From Kribbella antiqua (lineage in GTDB: Bacteria > Actinomycetota > Actinomycetes > Propionibacteriales > Kribbellaceae), in NCBI RefSeq assembly GCF_004345665.1, contig NZ_SLWR01000006.1, forward strand, positions 213,677 to 277,676: a DNA stretch of 64,000 nt. Direction: 5' to 3'. Both the position numbers and the translations under genes were made by a program. Below the pieces are notes generated by a model, which saw only the letters and a program-made list of their open reading frames with translations, did no database searches and was not told the origin of the DNA. Within the stretch, counting starts at the first letter, position 1; each line of letters starts with the position of its first letter. Positions 32,071 through 40,183 of the stretch are shown here, in pieces.

Positions 32071-33105
32071 TCATGCCTCCAGCAACGAGTCGCCAACCGG
32101 CGTACGGCGATAGACCACTCTGTTTCCACGTCGGGTGCGTCCGACCAGGCCCGCCCGCAGCAGGACCTGAAGGTGATACGACACCGTTGGAGCGCTCCAC
32201 GGCAGCCGGCTGCTCAACTCCTTCGTCGACTGGTGCTCGCCGAGTTCGGTCAGCAGCACCGCGCGCGTGTCGCCCAGCAGATCAGCCAGTGCGCGGTTAG
32301 GCACCTGGACGTCACGCTGCCAGAGACGGCCAATGCCGTTCGATCGGTACACAACGGCTGGTTGCTCCGGGCACTTCACCGTGAACTGCACCGGCCCGAC
32401 ATGCGTCGAGGTCGGGATCATCAGTACGCCGTCGTCGGCCCAGTCGACGGTGACGTCGTACGGGCGATCCAGGACGATTCCGCTGCCGTCCCACACCATT
32501 CCGCGGCCGAGGTCGTTCAGCATGGCGACGGCTCCGCGGGAGGCGAGGAGGTCGCTCTTCCGGCGTACGTCGTCCCCGAGGACCGCTGTGGTGCGGCTCC
32601 AGTCCGGCTCGATGGCGAGCTCGAAGAAGAGCTGCAGAGCCTTGGCCGCGGCAACCGCCACGGCCTCCGGACCTTCGGCGATCACTCGCTCGAGCGCATC
32701 GGGCGCTGGACGACGCCACCTCAGGTAGGTGTCCTCGTCGCCGAACAGAGCCACGACGTCCTCGCGGACAGGCCGTCCATGCAGGCCGATGTCGAGTTGG
32801 CGCTCGATGTCGTCGGCGGACGTCCGGGCGATGATCCGGGCCTGTTCCTCGATCGTCGCCACGGGTCGCGCGGGTGGCGGAGTCAGGAAGTCCGGGGCGT
32901 AGTCGTGGTCGGCCGGTACCAGCGCCTCCAGCAGAGCCAGTTCGCCGGCCGGCATCAATGCGCGTGCACGCGCGTACCAGGTCCTCGCGTGGCGGGCGGG
33001 ATGCGCGTCGCGGAGGCGAACTGTGCTGACCACTTCTTGCGCGGGTGAGATGGCGAAGCGCGATCGACCGAGCTGGTCCGCGGTCATCGTGAGGTGAATC
33101 GCCAT
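32071..33105 (-). CDS. ArsR-type transcriptional regulator with DUF5937 domain
   Basis: About 344 residues. The N-terminal ~240 residues match the DUF5937 pattern (FAISPAQEVVSTVRLRDA, HPARHARTWYARARALMP), and the C-terminal ~80 form a winged HTH of the ArsR type (STKELSSRLPWSAPTVSYHL then LLRAGLVGRTRRGNRVVY). The ATG at 33105 (or GTG at 33108) has no Shine-Dalgarno, but a CATACT -10-like hexamer at 33113-33118 on the minus strand suggests a leaderless mRNA. A perfect interrupted palindrome lies at 33143-33162. It probably regulates itself and the membrane protein gene behind it. Confidence 0.85.
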   Translation of the reverse strand: MAIHLTMTADQLGRSRFAISPAQEVVSTVRLRDAHPARHARTWYARARALMPAGELALLEALVPADHDYAPDFLTPPPARPVATIEEQARIIARTSADDIERQLDIGLHGRPVREDVVALFGDEDTYLRWRRPAPDALERVIAEGPEAVAVAAAKALQLFFELAIEPDWSRTTAVLGDDVRRKSDLLASRGAVAMLNDLGRGMVWDGSGIVLDRPYDVTVDWADDGVLMIPTSTHVGPVQFTVKCPEQPAVVYRSNGIGRLWQRDVQVPNRALADLLGDTRAVLLTELGEHQSTKELSSRLPWSAPTVSYHLQVLLRAGLVGRTRRGNRVVYRRTPVGDSLLEA

Positions 33106-33142
33106 CACTGCAGTATGCCCAGCGGCGACCGAACTGGGAGCA

Positions 33143-33162
33143 GATTCGAGGAGGTTCGAATC
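33143..33162. promoter_or_regulatory. Interrupted palindrome, candidate ArsR-type operator
   Basis: GATTCGA-GGAGGT-TCGAATC has two perfect 7-bp arms around six bases. It lies 38-57 bp upstream of the ArsR-type start codon, next to where the -35 would be, and downstream of the preceding gene's stop. Confidence 0.55.
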
Positions 33163-33167
33163 CAGGC

Positions 33168-33557
33168 TCAGTCGTTGATCCAGCTCCAGACACTGGTAGT
33201 GGGCGCGACGCCGGCCAGTTCGAAGCCTTCCAGTACTCGGTGCTGGTTGCCTTTCAGAGCGAGACGATCGCCGAGGACGCCCTCGCGGACCAGGGTTTGC
33301 AGTGCTTCGACCAGTCGATCTGCCGCGGATCCGGCCGCGTCCTTGGCATAGAAGTCGGCTAGGGCGTCCAGGGCGTCGTACGGGGCGTGGACGCTGTAGC
33401 CGTACTCGCGGCCGGGGTCGTCGCCCAGCGGGCCGTAGTCGTAGAACTCGGTAAACGTGATCCCGCGCTCGCCGCCCTCGGGGTCGAGGGTCAGCGTCAG
33501 GGTGAAGATGCAGCCGTCGTCCCGCTGAACCCGCAGCAGTGTCTCCCGTTGGGCCAT
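33168..33557 (-). CDS. Hypothetical protein
   Basis: 129 residues from ATG 33557 (an in-frame TTG three codons earlier is less likely). MAQRETLLRVQRDDGCIFTL opens a beta-rich N-terminal half; the C-terminal half is helical and ends VAPTTSVWSWIND. No signal peptide, membrane segment or known motif. A GATACT hexamer upstream could be a -10. No family recognised. It is followed on the same strand by the ArsR-type regulator after a 62-bp gap that holds an operator. Confidence 0.6.
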   Translation of the reverse strand: MAQRETLLRVQRDDGCIFTLTLTLDPEGGERGITFTEFYDYGPLGDDPGREYGYSVHAPYDALDALADFYAKDAAGSAADRLVEALQTLVREGVLGDRLALKGNQHRVLEGFELAGVAPTTSVWSWIND

Positions 33558-33581
33558 GCCCTGCAAGTTACCCAGTATCGA

Positions 33582-34043
33582 TCAGGAGGTCAGCAACGAA
33601 GTGAGGATGCTGCTCGCGATGAGAACGGTGACGGTGATCGCCAGGAGGCGGGCGCGGTGGTTGCGCCGGCGGACCGTGGTGGCGTCGAGGTGCATGGAGC
33701 AGGGGTTGAAGTCCAGCGCGTCGGAGGGTGCGAAGAGTCCGGCCAGCCGGCCCAACGCCGTACGACGGCTTGCCTGCTCAGCAGCCTCCTGGACGACGCG
33801 ATTGCGCATGAACTCACGGAGTCCGCTCGCCGGATAAGACGCGTCGGGCGGGAGAGCACGCTGTACGACGGCGTGCGCCGCGGCCACCCGCCGCTGCCTG
33901 CTGATCGAAGGCGGGAGGATCAGATAGGCCAGGTGCACCAGCGACGGGTAGTCGTCGAGCAGCAACGCCTCGACCTGCGGTTCTTCACGCGTGGGCCCCT
34001 GAATCGGTCCCGGGACCAGCGGGCTTCGGACCGTGGCGGACAT
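33582..34043 (-). CDS. Hypothetical protein with a C-terminal membrane anchor
   Basis: 153 residues from ATG 34043, with GAGGAG four bases upstream. The N-terminal ~110 residues are soluble and Arg/Ala/Leu-rich (LLLDDYPSLVHLAYLILPPS, RRVAAAHAVVQRALPP), faintly like the region-2 helices of sigma factors; this is weak. The C-terminus is one membrane helix (ARLLAITVTVLIASSILTSL), giving a tail-anchored topology. It is divergent from tryptophan 2,3-dioxygenase. No function can be assigned. Confidence 0.6.
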   Translation of the reverse strand: MSATVRSPLVPGPIQGPTREEPQVEALLLDDYPSLVHLAYLILPPSISRQRRVAAAHAVVQRALPPDASYPASGLREFMRNRVVQEAAEQASRRTALGRLAGLFAPSDALDFNPCSMHLDATTVRRRNHRARLLAITVTVLIASSILTSLLTS

Positions 34044-34109
34044 ACAACTCCTCGAATCGGCGTACCCAACCCTCAACGACCGAATCGCTGACCGGTCACG
34101 GAGTGTCGG

Positions 34110-34115
34110 ATACTC
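34110..34115 (+). promoter_or_regulatory. Candidate -10 (GATACT) for a leaderless tryptophan dioxygenase mRNA
   Basis: GATACT lies eight bases before the ATG at 34124, so transcription starting at or near the A would give an mRNA without a leader. No Shine-Dalgarno precedes that ATG. An upstream GTG at 34103 is the alternative. Confidence 0.4.
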
Positions 34116-34123
34116 TCGGCCTC

Positions 34124-34945
34124 ATGAGCACTGGTGACGGGGTGGCCGGGCGGTGGGACGGGGTCGACGTTCACTTCGGTGAGGAGGGCGGCCGGCTCAC
34201 CTACGGGAGCTATCTGCGGCTGGCCGAGCTGCTCGATCAGCAGCGGCTGGAGTCGGATCCGCCGGCGCATGACGAGCTGCTGTTCATCACCATCCATCAG
34301 GTCTACGAGTTGTGGTTCAAACAAGTGCTTCACGAGCTGACCGCCTCCCGGGACGCGATGCTGTCCGGTGAGCTGTGGCTGGCCGAGCATCTGCTCCGCC
34401 GGGTGCACACGATCGAGCGCACGCTGACCCAGCAGGTCGACATCCTGGAGACGATGACACCGCAGGACTTCGGCGAGTTCCGGCACCGGCTGTCGCCGGC
34501 CAGTGGGTTCCAGTCGGTGCAGTTCCGCGAGATCGAGTTCCTGTCCGGGGCGAAGGATCCGTCGTTCGTCAAGCGGTTCCGCGGCCTGACCGACGCGGAG
34601 AAGCTCCGCCTCGAGCAGCGCCTGCAGGAGCCGACGCTGTGGGACGCGTTCCTCGTCGTACTGGCGAAGGCGGGCTTCGCCACCGACGCCGAGGACGACA
34701 TCCGCGACGCCCTCCGCAAGGTGGCCGGCGACCGCGGTCACTACGCCGCCGTCTGGGAGATCGCCGAGGCGCTGCTCCAGCACGACGAGCTCGCCGCCGC
34801 CTGGCGCGCCCGTCATGTCGTCATGGTCGAGCGCATGATCGGCACCAAGCCCGGCACCGGCGGCTCGTCCGGCGCCGGCTACCTCCGCAGCCGCCTCGAC
34901 CTCCGCTACTACCCCCTCCTCTGGGACCTCCGTACGGCGCTCTGA
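34124..34945 (+). CDS. kynA: Tryptophan 2,3-dioxygenase
   Basis: 273 residues. The haem-pocket signature LLFITIHQVYELWFKQVLHE contains the distal His, and the C-terminal ARHVVMVERMIGTKPGTGGS with SSGAGYLRSRLD holds the proximal His and the GTGGS substrate loop. It opens the indole ring of L-tryptophan with O2 to N-formylkynurenine, the first and committed step of the kynurenine route, and works as a tetramer in the cytoplasm. Neither kynureninase nor kynurenine formamidase is adjacent, so the downstream steps must be elsewhere. The start is discussed at the promoter entry. Confidence 0.92.
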   Translation: MSTGDGVAGRWDGVDVHFGEEGGRLTYGSYLRLAELLDQQRLESDPPAHDELLFITIHQVYELWFKQVLHELTASRDAMLSGELWLAEHLLRRVHTIERTLTQQVDILETMTPQDFGEFRHRLSPASGFQSVQFREIEFLSGAKDPSFVKRFRGLTDAEKLRLEQRLQEPTLWDAFLVVLAKAGFATDAEDDIRDALRKVAGDRGHYAAVWEIAEALLQHDELAAAWRARHVVMVERMIGTKPGTGGSSGAGYLRSRLDLRYYPLLWDLRTAL

Positions 34946-34960
34946 CCGCCGTACTGCTGC

Positions 34961-35005
34961 TTTCCGGAAACGAATGTGCACGGAGGGGCAGTGATGTTCC
35001 GGAAA
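34961..35005. repeat. Two TTTCCGGAAA-type palindromes
   Basis: TTTCCGGAAA (34961-34970) and GTTCCGGAAA (34996-35005) share the 9-mer TTCCGGAAA with a 35-bp spacing, in the gap before the membrane-protein gene at 35025. They may be operator half-pairs for an unidentified regulator. Confidence 0.4.
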
Positions 35006-35024
35006 GATCGCTAGTGTCACGCCG

Positions 35025-35630
35025 GTGAAGCTCTACTCCGATGTGGGTCGGCAGCGGTTTTGGCAGGTCGTGGGCGATCTGATGCTGGTGGGCTGGATTT
35101 GGCTCTGTGTGGAGCTTGGGCTGCTGGTGTTCCGGATCACCAACGCGTTGGGCGCGCCGGGGCGGAAGGCGGCTGAGGCCGGGGATGGGCTGGCGGGCGA
35201 TCTGCGCCGGCTGGCGGAGCCGATCGGAAAGGTCCCAGCAGTCGGGGATCAGCTGCGGTCGCCGGTCGACGGCGCCGCGGCGGCCGCAGGGAAGCTGGCG
35301 GAGGCAGGGCGGGATCAAGCGCACGCGGTGGAGCAGTTGGCGTACGTGCTGGCCAGTGTGACGATCGGGCTGCCGGTGCTGTTCGCGTTGCTGATCTGGC
35401 TGCCGCGACGGATCCGGTTCTCGCGGCGGGCGACGGCTGCGCAGAAGTTCATCGACAGCGCCGCGGATCTCGACCTGTTCGCGCTCCGGGCGATGGCGAA
35501 CCAGCCCATGCACCGGCTCGCGAAGATCTCCGACGACCCCGTCAAGGCCTGGCGCGAAGGCGACACCGCAGTCATCACCAGACTGGCCGACCTGGAGCTT
35601 CGTAGTACCGGCCTGAAAGCGCCTTCGTAA
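35025..35630 (+). CDS. Hypothetical two-helix membrane protein
   Basis: 201 residues, GTG start. A membrane helix at about 15-37 (VVGDLMLVGWIWLCVELGLL), a ~70-residue outer or inner loop rich in Ala/Gly with a helical character, and a second helix at about 107-128 (LASVTIGLPVLFALLIWLP), then a basic, soluble tail (~70 residues). No known family. It lies 25 bp before an OmpR-type response regulator, so it could be a sensor accessory, but nothing in the sequence proves that. Confidence 0.65.
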   Translation: MKLYSDVGRQRFWQVVGDLMLVGWIWLCVELGLLVFRITNALGAPGRKAAEAGDGLAGDLRRLAEPIGKVPAVGDQLRSPVDGAAAAAGKLAEAGRDQAHAVEQLAYVLASVTIGLPVLFALLIWLPRRIRFSRRATAAQKFIDSAADLDLFALRAMANQPMHRLAKISDDPVKAWREGDTAVITRLADLELRSTGLKAPS

Positions 35631-35655
35631 GGGGCCTCCAGCTACCCTCATCAGC

Positions 35656-36345
35656 ATGGTGCGGGTGTTGCTGGTCGAGGACGACGATGCGATCCGGACG
35701 TCGCTGGGTAAGTCCCTGACGGCGGCCGGCCACGTCGTCACGGCTGTCGCCGCCGGAGCCGAGGGCGTCGCCATGGTCGCGCGGGACCGGCCGGACGTGC
35801 TGCTCCTCGACCTCGGCCTGCCCGACCTCGACGGTCACGACGTGCTCGCGATGGTACGCGCGGTCAGCGACGTACCGGTGATCGTGGCAACGGCTCGCGA
35901 CGACGACGCGAGCGTGGTCAAGCTGCTCGACGCCGGCGCCGACGACTACGTGATCAAGCCGTTCAGCTCGGCCCAGATCGACGCCCGGATCCGTGCGGTA
36001 CTGCGGCGGCTCGGCCAGGACCAGCAGGGCGAGTCGTCGCTCGACCTGGGCGCGCTCCGGATCGATCCGCGCAGTCGCGAGGTCACCGTCGACGGCGCGT
36101 CCGTCGACCTGACCCGCAAGGAGTTCGACCTCCTGCTCGCGCTGGCGCGCCGTCCCGGAGCAGTCATCACCAAACGCGAGCTGCTGGCCGAGGTCTGGGG
36201 CCTGCCGTGGGGCGGTGGCGACCGTACGGTCGACGTTCACCTGTCGTGGCTGCGCCGCAAGCTCGGCGAGACGGCGGCCGATCCCCGCTTCCTGCACAGC
36301 GTTCGCGGCGTCGGGGTCAAGCTGGCCGCGCCCGAGGGTAGCTGA
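35656..36345 (+). CDS. OmpR-family response regulator
   Basis: 229 residues. Receiver domain with VRVLLVEDDDAIRT, phospho-acceptor Asp in LLLDLGLPDLDG and the conserved Lys in VIKPFSSAQIDA. The C-terminal winged HTH runs from about 135 (LTRKEFDLLLALARRPGAVI, RTVDVHLSWLRRKLGE). It is followed two bases later by a histidine kinase gene, its likely partner. Target genes are unknown. TACCCT at 35644-35649 could be a -10 for a near-leaderless mRNA. Confidence 0.9.
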   Translation: MVRVLLVEDDDAIRTSLGKSLTAAGHVVTAVAAGAEGVAMVARDRPDVLLLDLGLPDLDGHDVLAMVRAVSDVPVIVATARDDDASVVKLLDAGADDYVIKPFSSAQIDARIRAVLRRLGQDQQGESSLDLGALRIDPRSREVTVDGASVDLTRKEFDLLLALARRPGAVITKRELLAEVWGLPWGGGDRTVDVHLSWLRRKLGETAADPRFLHSVRGVGVKLAAPEGS

Positions 36346-36347
36346 TC

Positions 36348-37652
36348 GTGCGCCGCCGCATCCTGCTGTTGTCGGTCGGCATGACCACCTTGGTCGTGCT
36401 GGCGTTCGCCGTACCACTGATCATCCTGCTCCGGAGCAATACCGCCTCCGATGCCAAGGAACGGGCCCGCTACACCGCCGAGACGGTCGCGTACTACATC
36501 GGCGACCAGAGCCGCACGGCCGACGACATCACGGCATACATCGACGAGGTGACCAAGGACCAATTCGGACGCGTCTCGGTCCGGTTCGCCGACGGTACGA
36601 CGCTCGGCGACCCGCCACCGGGTGGTGTGACCGCGCCCAAACCGATGCCGAGCGAATACGGCGACGGCGATGACGACGACAAAGGCCCGCCGAAGGTCGG
36701 CGACGCCGCCTACCGCGACGTCAGCGGCGGTACGGCGGTCGAGGTCGAAGTCGGCACCAAGGACGGCCCTGCGTCGATCTGCATGTACCTCACCGCCGAC
36801 GAGGTGTACGACGGACTCGGCCCACGACTGCTCATCCTGATCGGCGGCAGCCTGCTCGTCCTGCTGCTCAGCATCGCCGGCGCCGAGCTGGTCTCCCGCC
36901 GCCTGGCCCGCCCACTGGAGCAAACAGCCGGTACGGCGGAACGCCTTGCAGCCGGCGACATGGACGCCCGGGCACCAACGACCGGTCCAGTCGAAGTAGC
37001 CAAGGTCGGTGCCGCGCTCAACGGTCTAGCCGACCGCATCGACGAAGTGATCGCCGTCGAACGCGAGGCAGTCGCGGACCTCTCTCACCGCCTCCGTACG
37101 CCGCTGACCGCACTCCGGCTGCAGGTCGAGGCGCTGCCCGACCGCGAGAGCGCCGAGGAACTCAACACCCAGGTGACCAGCCTGGAACGGACCCTGACCG
37201 CGGTGATCAGCGCGGCCCGGCGGCCGCAACGCGAAGGACGCGTGCCGCACGCCGACGCCGTCGAGGTGACCCGCGCCCGAGCCGCCTTCTGGGAACCGCT
37301 GTTCGAGGACCAGGGCCGCGAGCTCACCCTCGATCTCCCGGCTCCGCCGGCGATGGTCCGCGCCTCGGCCGAGGACCTTGGAGCGGCTCTGGATGCCTTG
37401 GTCGAGAACGTCGTCGCCCACACTCCCGACGGCACCCCGGCCCGGATCTCGCTGACGCGACTCGGCACCGGCGTACGGATCGTGGTGGCCGACAAGGGCC
37501 CCGGCATCCCGCTCGGCGCCGGCGAACGCGGCCGCAGCGACCGTGGTTCCACCGGCCTAGGCCTCGACATCGCCCGCCGCTGCGCCGAAGCCGCCGGCGG
37601 CCACCTCACCATCCACAAGAACCAGGTCGTCCTGACGCTCGCAGCGCCTTAA
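36348..37652 (+). CDS. Sensor histidine kinase (HAMP, HisKA, HATPase)
   Basis: 434 residues. GTG start with GAGGG nine bases upstream. Two membrane helices (~5-27 and ~160-182) flank a ~130-residue sensor region that includes an acidic stretch (YGDGDDDDKGPP). HAMP follows (SRRLARPLEQTAGTAERLAA), then the H-box VADLSHRLRTPLTALRLQ, N-box DALVENVVAHTPDG, G1 DKGPGIP and G2 STGLGLDIARR. It autophosphorylates and passes phosphate to the response regulator encoded just upstream. Its stop overlaps the opposing ABC permease pseudogene by four bases. Confidence 0.9.
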   Translation: MRRRILLLSVGMTTLVVLAFAVPLIILLRSNTASDAKERARYTAETVAYYIGDQSRTADDITAYIDEVTKDQFGRVSVRFADGTTLGDPPPGGVTAPKPMPSEYGDGDDDDKGPPKVGDAAYRDVSGGTAVEVEVGTKDGPASICMYLTADEVYDGLGPRLLILIGGSLLVLLLSIAGAELVSRRLARPLEQTAGTAERLAAGDMDARAPTTGPVEVAKVGAALNGLADRIDEVIAVEREAVADLSHRLRTPLTALRLQVEALPDRESAEELNTQVTSLERTLTAVISAARRPQREGRVPHADAVEVTRARAAFWEPLFEDQGRELTLDLPAPPAMVRASAEDLGAALDALVENVVAHTPDGTPARISLTRLGTGVRIVVADKGPGIPLGAGERGRSDRGSTGLGLDIARRCAEAAGGHLTIHKNQVVLTLAAP

Positions 37653-38517
37653 GCGTCCCGGCGGCGGAGGAGCAGTGCCGCGGCTCCGAGAAGTACGACG
37701 ACCCAGGCGGCGAGGACGGCTGCGCCGCTTCCGGCGGAGAGCATCCCGTCGGGTGGAGTCACCGACGTGAACGAGGACGCGGCGTTCGACGGCAGATACG
37801 GCAGGATCTTGTCTTCCCAACTCGAGGGCAGGATCAGCTGGAGCAGTCCGGGACCCACCAGCAATAAGGCGAAGAGGGCGCCGATCGCGCCGGCAGCGTG
37901 CGCAGGAGTGCGGCGATCGCGAGTCCCATCAGAGTGACGGCGGCCAGGTAAACGCCAGTGCCGAACACCGCTCGGAGTACTCCGTCGTCCGAAAGCGAGG
38001 CATTCGCGCCGTCACCAAGGATCTGCTGTGCGACCAGGAAGGCAACCAGCGCCGAGGCGGTCGACACGATCAGGCTGACGGCGCCGATGACCAGCGCCTT
38101 GGCCCACAGCACCGGCAACCGGCGCGGTACGGCTGCGAGCGTCGCCCGGATCATTCCGCTGGAGTATTCACCGGAGATCAGCAGCACGCCGAGGATGCCG
38201 AGGATGATCTGGGCGAGCATGGCGCCGCTGAGGCTGATGCTGGTGGGGTCGGTGCTGTCGGGTCCGCCACCGGGTCCACCGGGTGTGACCTCGCCCGAGG
38301 TGACCAGGGCAGCCAGGACGCCGAAGCCGATCAGGACAAGGACGGCGGTCGCGAGGGTGATCCAGGACGATCGCAGCGTGGCGAACTTGTACCACTCGGA
38401 CCGCGTGACCCGGCTGAAGGTGACGCGGAGCCGGCTCGCGGTCTCGGGATCACGCAGCCCGGCGACTTCGACGATGTCGTGGCGAGTGGGGATCGGGGTG
38501 TCGAGGGTTGCGCTCAT
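37649..38517 (-). pseudogene. ABC-2 type transporter permease, frameshifted
   Basis: From the ATG at 38517 the frame encodes a permease (SEWYKFATLRSSWITLATAV, LLISGEYSSGMIRATLAAVP, LMGLAIAALLRTL). After ALLRTL it leaves the family pattern and stops at 37834. In the next frame the expected end continues (AGAIGALFALLLVGPGLLQL, LAAWVVVLLGAAALLLRRRD) to a stop at 37649. One missing base near 37896-37900 explains this: restoring it gives a continuous ~289-residue protein with ALLRTAAGAIGALF across the join. It is either a recent loss or a sequencing error. The start overlaps the ATPase stop by four bases. Confidence 0.8.
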
Positions 38518-39437
38518 CGTGCGCTCGCTTCCAGGGTCGGTTGGTACTCGACGGAGTCGTGGGTCATCCGCATGAAGGCCTCTTCGAGCGAGACCTCCGT
38601 CGGGATCAGGGCGTGAATCGGGAGTCCGGCGGCCAGCGCGCGATCGCCGATCACGGCCGCCTCCAGACCGCTCACGGTCAGGTCGTTGCCACCGGCACCG
38701 GACTGGATGCTGACACCGTCGTCCAGGAGCAGGTCGGCGAGTTCCGTGGCCCGCGGCGAACGGACCTGTACGACGAGACCGGACGCGGCTCGCTGCATCT
38801 CGCTGACGGTGGTGTCGGCGATGAGCTTGCCCTTGCCGACGACAACCAGATGGTCGGCGACCAAGGCGATCTCGGAGATCAGGTGCGAGGAGATGAAGAC
38901 CGTCCGGCCCTCGTCCGCCAGTGACTTGAGCAGTCCCCGGATCCACTGGATTCCCTCCGGATCCAGCCCGTTCACCGGCTCGTCGAGCATCACCACCTCG
39001 GGGTCGCCGAGCAAGGCCGCGGCGATGCCGAGCCGCTGGCCCATGCCGAGCGAGAAGGCGCCGGCACGTTTCTTGCCGACACTCGTCAGCCCGACCAGCG
39101 CGAGTACCTCGTCGATCCGCCGGCGCGGGATGCCGGTGGTCGCGGCGAGAGTGAGCAGGTGGTTGTAGGCGGACCGTCCGGGATGAATCGCTCGCGCCTC
39201 GAGCAGCGCTCCGACTTGATGCAGCGGTGCTGTGTGGTCGGCGTACGGGATGCCGTTGACGGTCACCATGCCGTGGTCGGGCCGGTCGAGGCCGACGATC
39301 ATCCGCATGGTGGTGGACTTGCCGGCGCCGTTGGGTCCCAGGAACCCGGTCACGACTCCGGGCTTGACGGTGAAGCTCAGGTTGTCGACGGCAACTTTCT
39401 CGCCGTACGACTTGGTCACGTTCTCGACGGTGATCAT
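38514..39437 (-). CDS. ABC transporter ATP-binding protein (drug/peptide exporter type)
   Basis: 307 residues. Walker A GFLGPNGAGKSTTMRM, signature AFSLGMGQRLGIAAALLGDP, Walker B EVVMLDEPVNGLDPEGI, and H-loop ISSHL. The ~80-residue C-terminal extension is typical of DrrA/BcrA-like ATPases. The permease it would pair with is the frameshifted gene directly downstream, so the transporter may not work. A LuxR-type response regulator and its kinase lie upstream on the same strand and may control it, after an 83-bp gap. Confidence 0.9.
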   Translation of the reverse strand: MITVENVTKSYGEKVAVDNLSFTVKPGVVTGFLGPNGAGKSTTMRMIVGLDRPDHGMVTVNGIPYADHTAPLHQVGALLEARAIHPGRSAYNHLLTLAATTGIPRRRIDEVLALVGLTSVGKKRAGAFSLGMGQRLGIAAALLGDPEVVMLDEPVNGLDPEGIQWIRGLLKSLADEGRTVFISSHLISEIALVADHLVVVGKGKLIADTTVSEMQRAASGLVVQVRSPRATELADLLLDDGVSIQSGAGGNDLTVSGLEAAVIGDRALAAGLPIHALIPTEVSLEEAFMRMTHDSVEYQPTLEASAR

Positions 39438-39520
39438 CGATCGCCCCGGTATGTGCTGTTCATACCCACAACCGTGCCGGGAACGGCCGTCCGCGTCGTC
39501 GCCTGTCAGCTGTATCTCCG

Positions 39521-40183
39521 CTACTGCGGATGGAGTAATCCGGCGGAGTACGCGATCACGACGAGCTGGGCCCGGTCGTGTGCGTCGAGCTTCATCATGG
39601 TGCGGCTGATGTGCGTCTTGACCGTGTGCGGCGAGATGACGAAGTGCTCGGCGATCTCCTCGTTGGACTTGCCCTGTGCAACGAGTACGAGCGTCTCCCG
39701 CTCCCGCTCGGTCAATGCGTCCAGAGCCGGTACGACGGGCGCCGTACTGGCAGCTGGTTTCGCCAGGAAGCGTTCGATCAACGACCGGGTCGCGGCCGGC
39801 GAGAGCAGCGACTCGCCGCGGGCGATCACCCGGACCGCGTCGGCAACCGCCTCCGGCTCGGCGCCCTTGCCGAGGAATCCACTCGCGCCCGCCTGCAGCG
39901 CGGCGACGACGTACTCGTCGGTCTCGAACGTCGTCAGGACCAGCACCCGCACGTCCGCGTAGCGCGGATCCGCGCAGATCGCGCTGGTCGTCTCGATCCC
40001 GTCCATCTCCGGCATCCGGATGTCCATCAGTACGACGTCAGCCGGTGTGGCCGCCAGCCGAGTCAGCGCCTGCCGGCCGGAGGAGGCCTCACCGACGACC
40101 TCGATGTCGTCCTCGAGTTCGAGGATTCCGCGCAGGCCGACGCGGATGAGCGGCTGGTCGTCCACCAGCAGGACCCGGATCAC
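39521..40183 (-). CDS. NarL/LuxR-family response regulator
   Basis: 220 residues from the GTG at 40183, which overlaps the kinase stop by four bases. Receiver domain: IRVLLVDDQPLIRVGLRGIL, phospho-acceptor Asp in VVLMDIRMPEMDG. LuxR HTH at the C-terminus: LTERERETLVLVAQGKSNEE then HTVKTHISRTMMKL. Partner is the kinase upstream. By position its likely target is the ABC exporter operon immediately downstream. Confidence 0.92.
   Translation of the reverse strand: MIRVLLVDDQPLIRVGLRGILELEDDIEVVGEASSGRQALTRLAATPADVVLMDIRMPEMDGIETTSAICADPRYADVRVLVLTTFETDEYVVAALQAGASGFLGKGAEPEAVADAVRVIARGESLLSPAATRSLIERFLAKPAASTAPVVPALDALTERERETLVLVAQGKSNEEIAEHFVISPHTVKTHISRTMMKLDAHDRAQLVVIAYSAGLLHPQ

Noticed and set aside
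33143..33165. GGTTCGAATCC-like word resembling a tRNA T-loop
   Set aside because: No acceptor stem, anticodon arm or D-loop fits around it; it is better explained as half of an interrupted palindrome.
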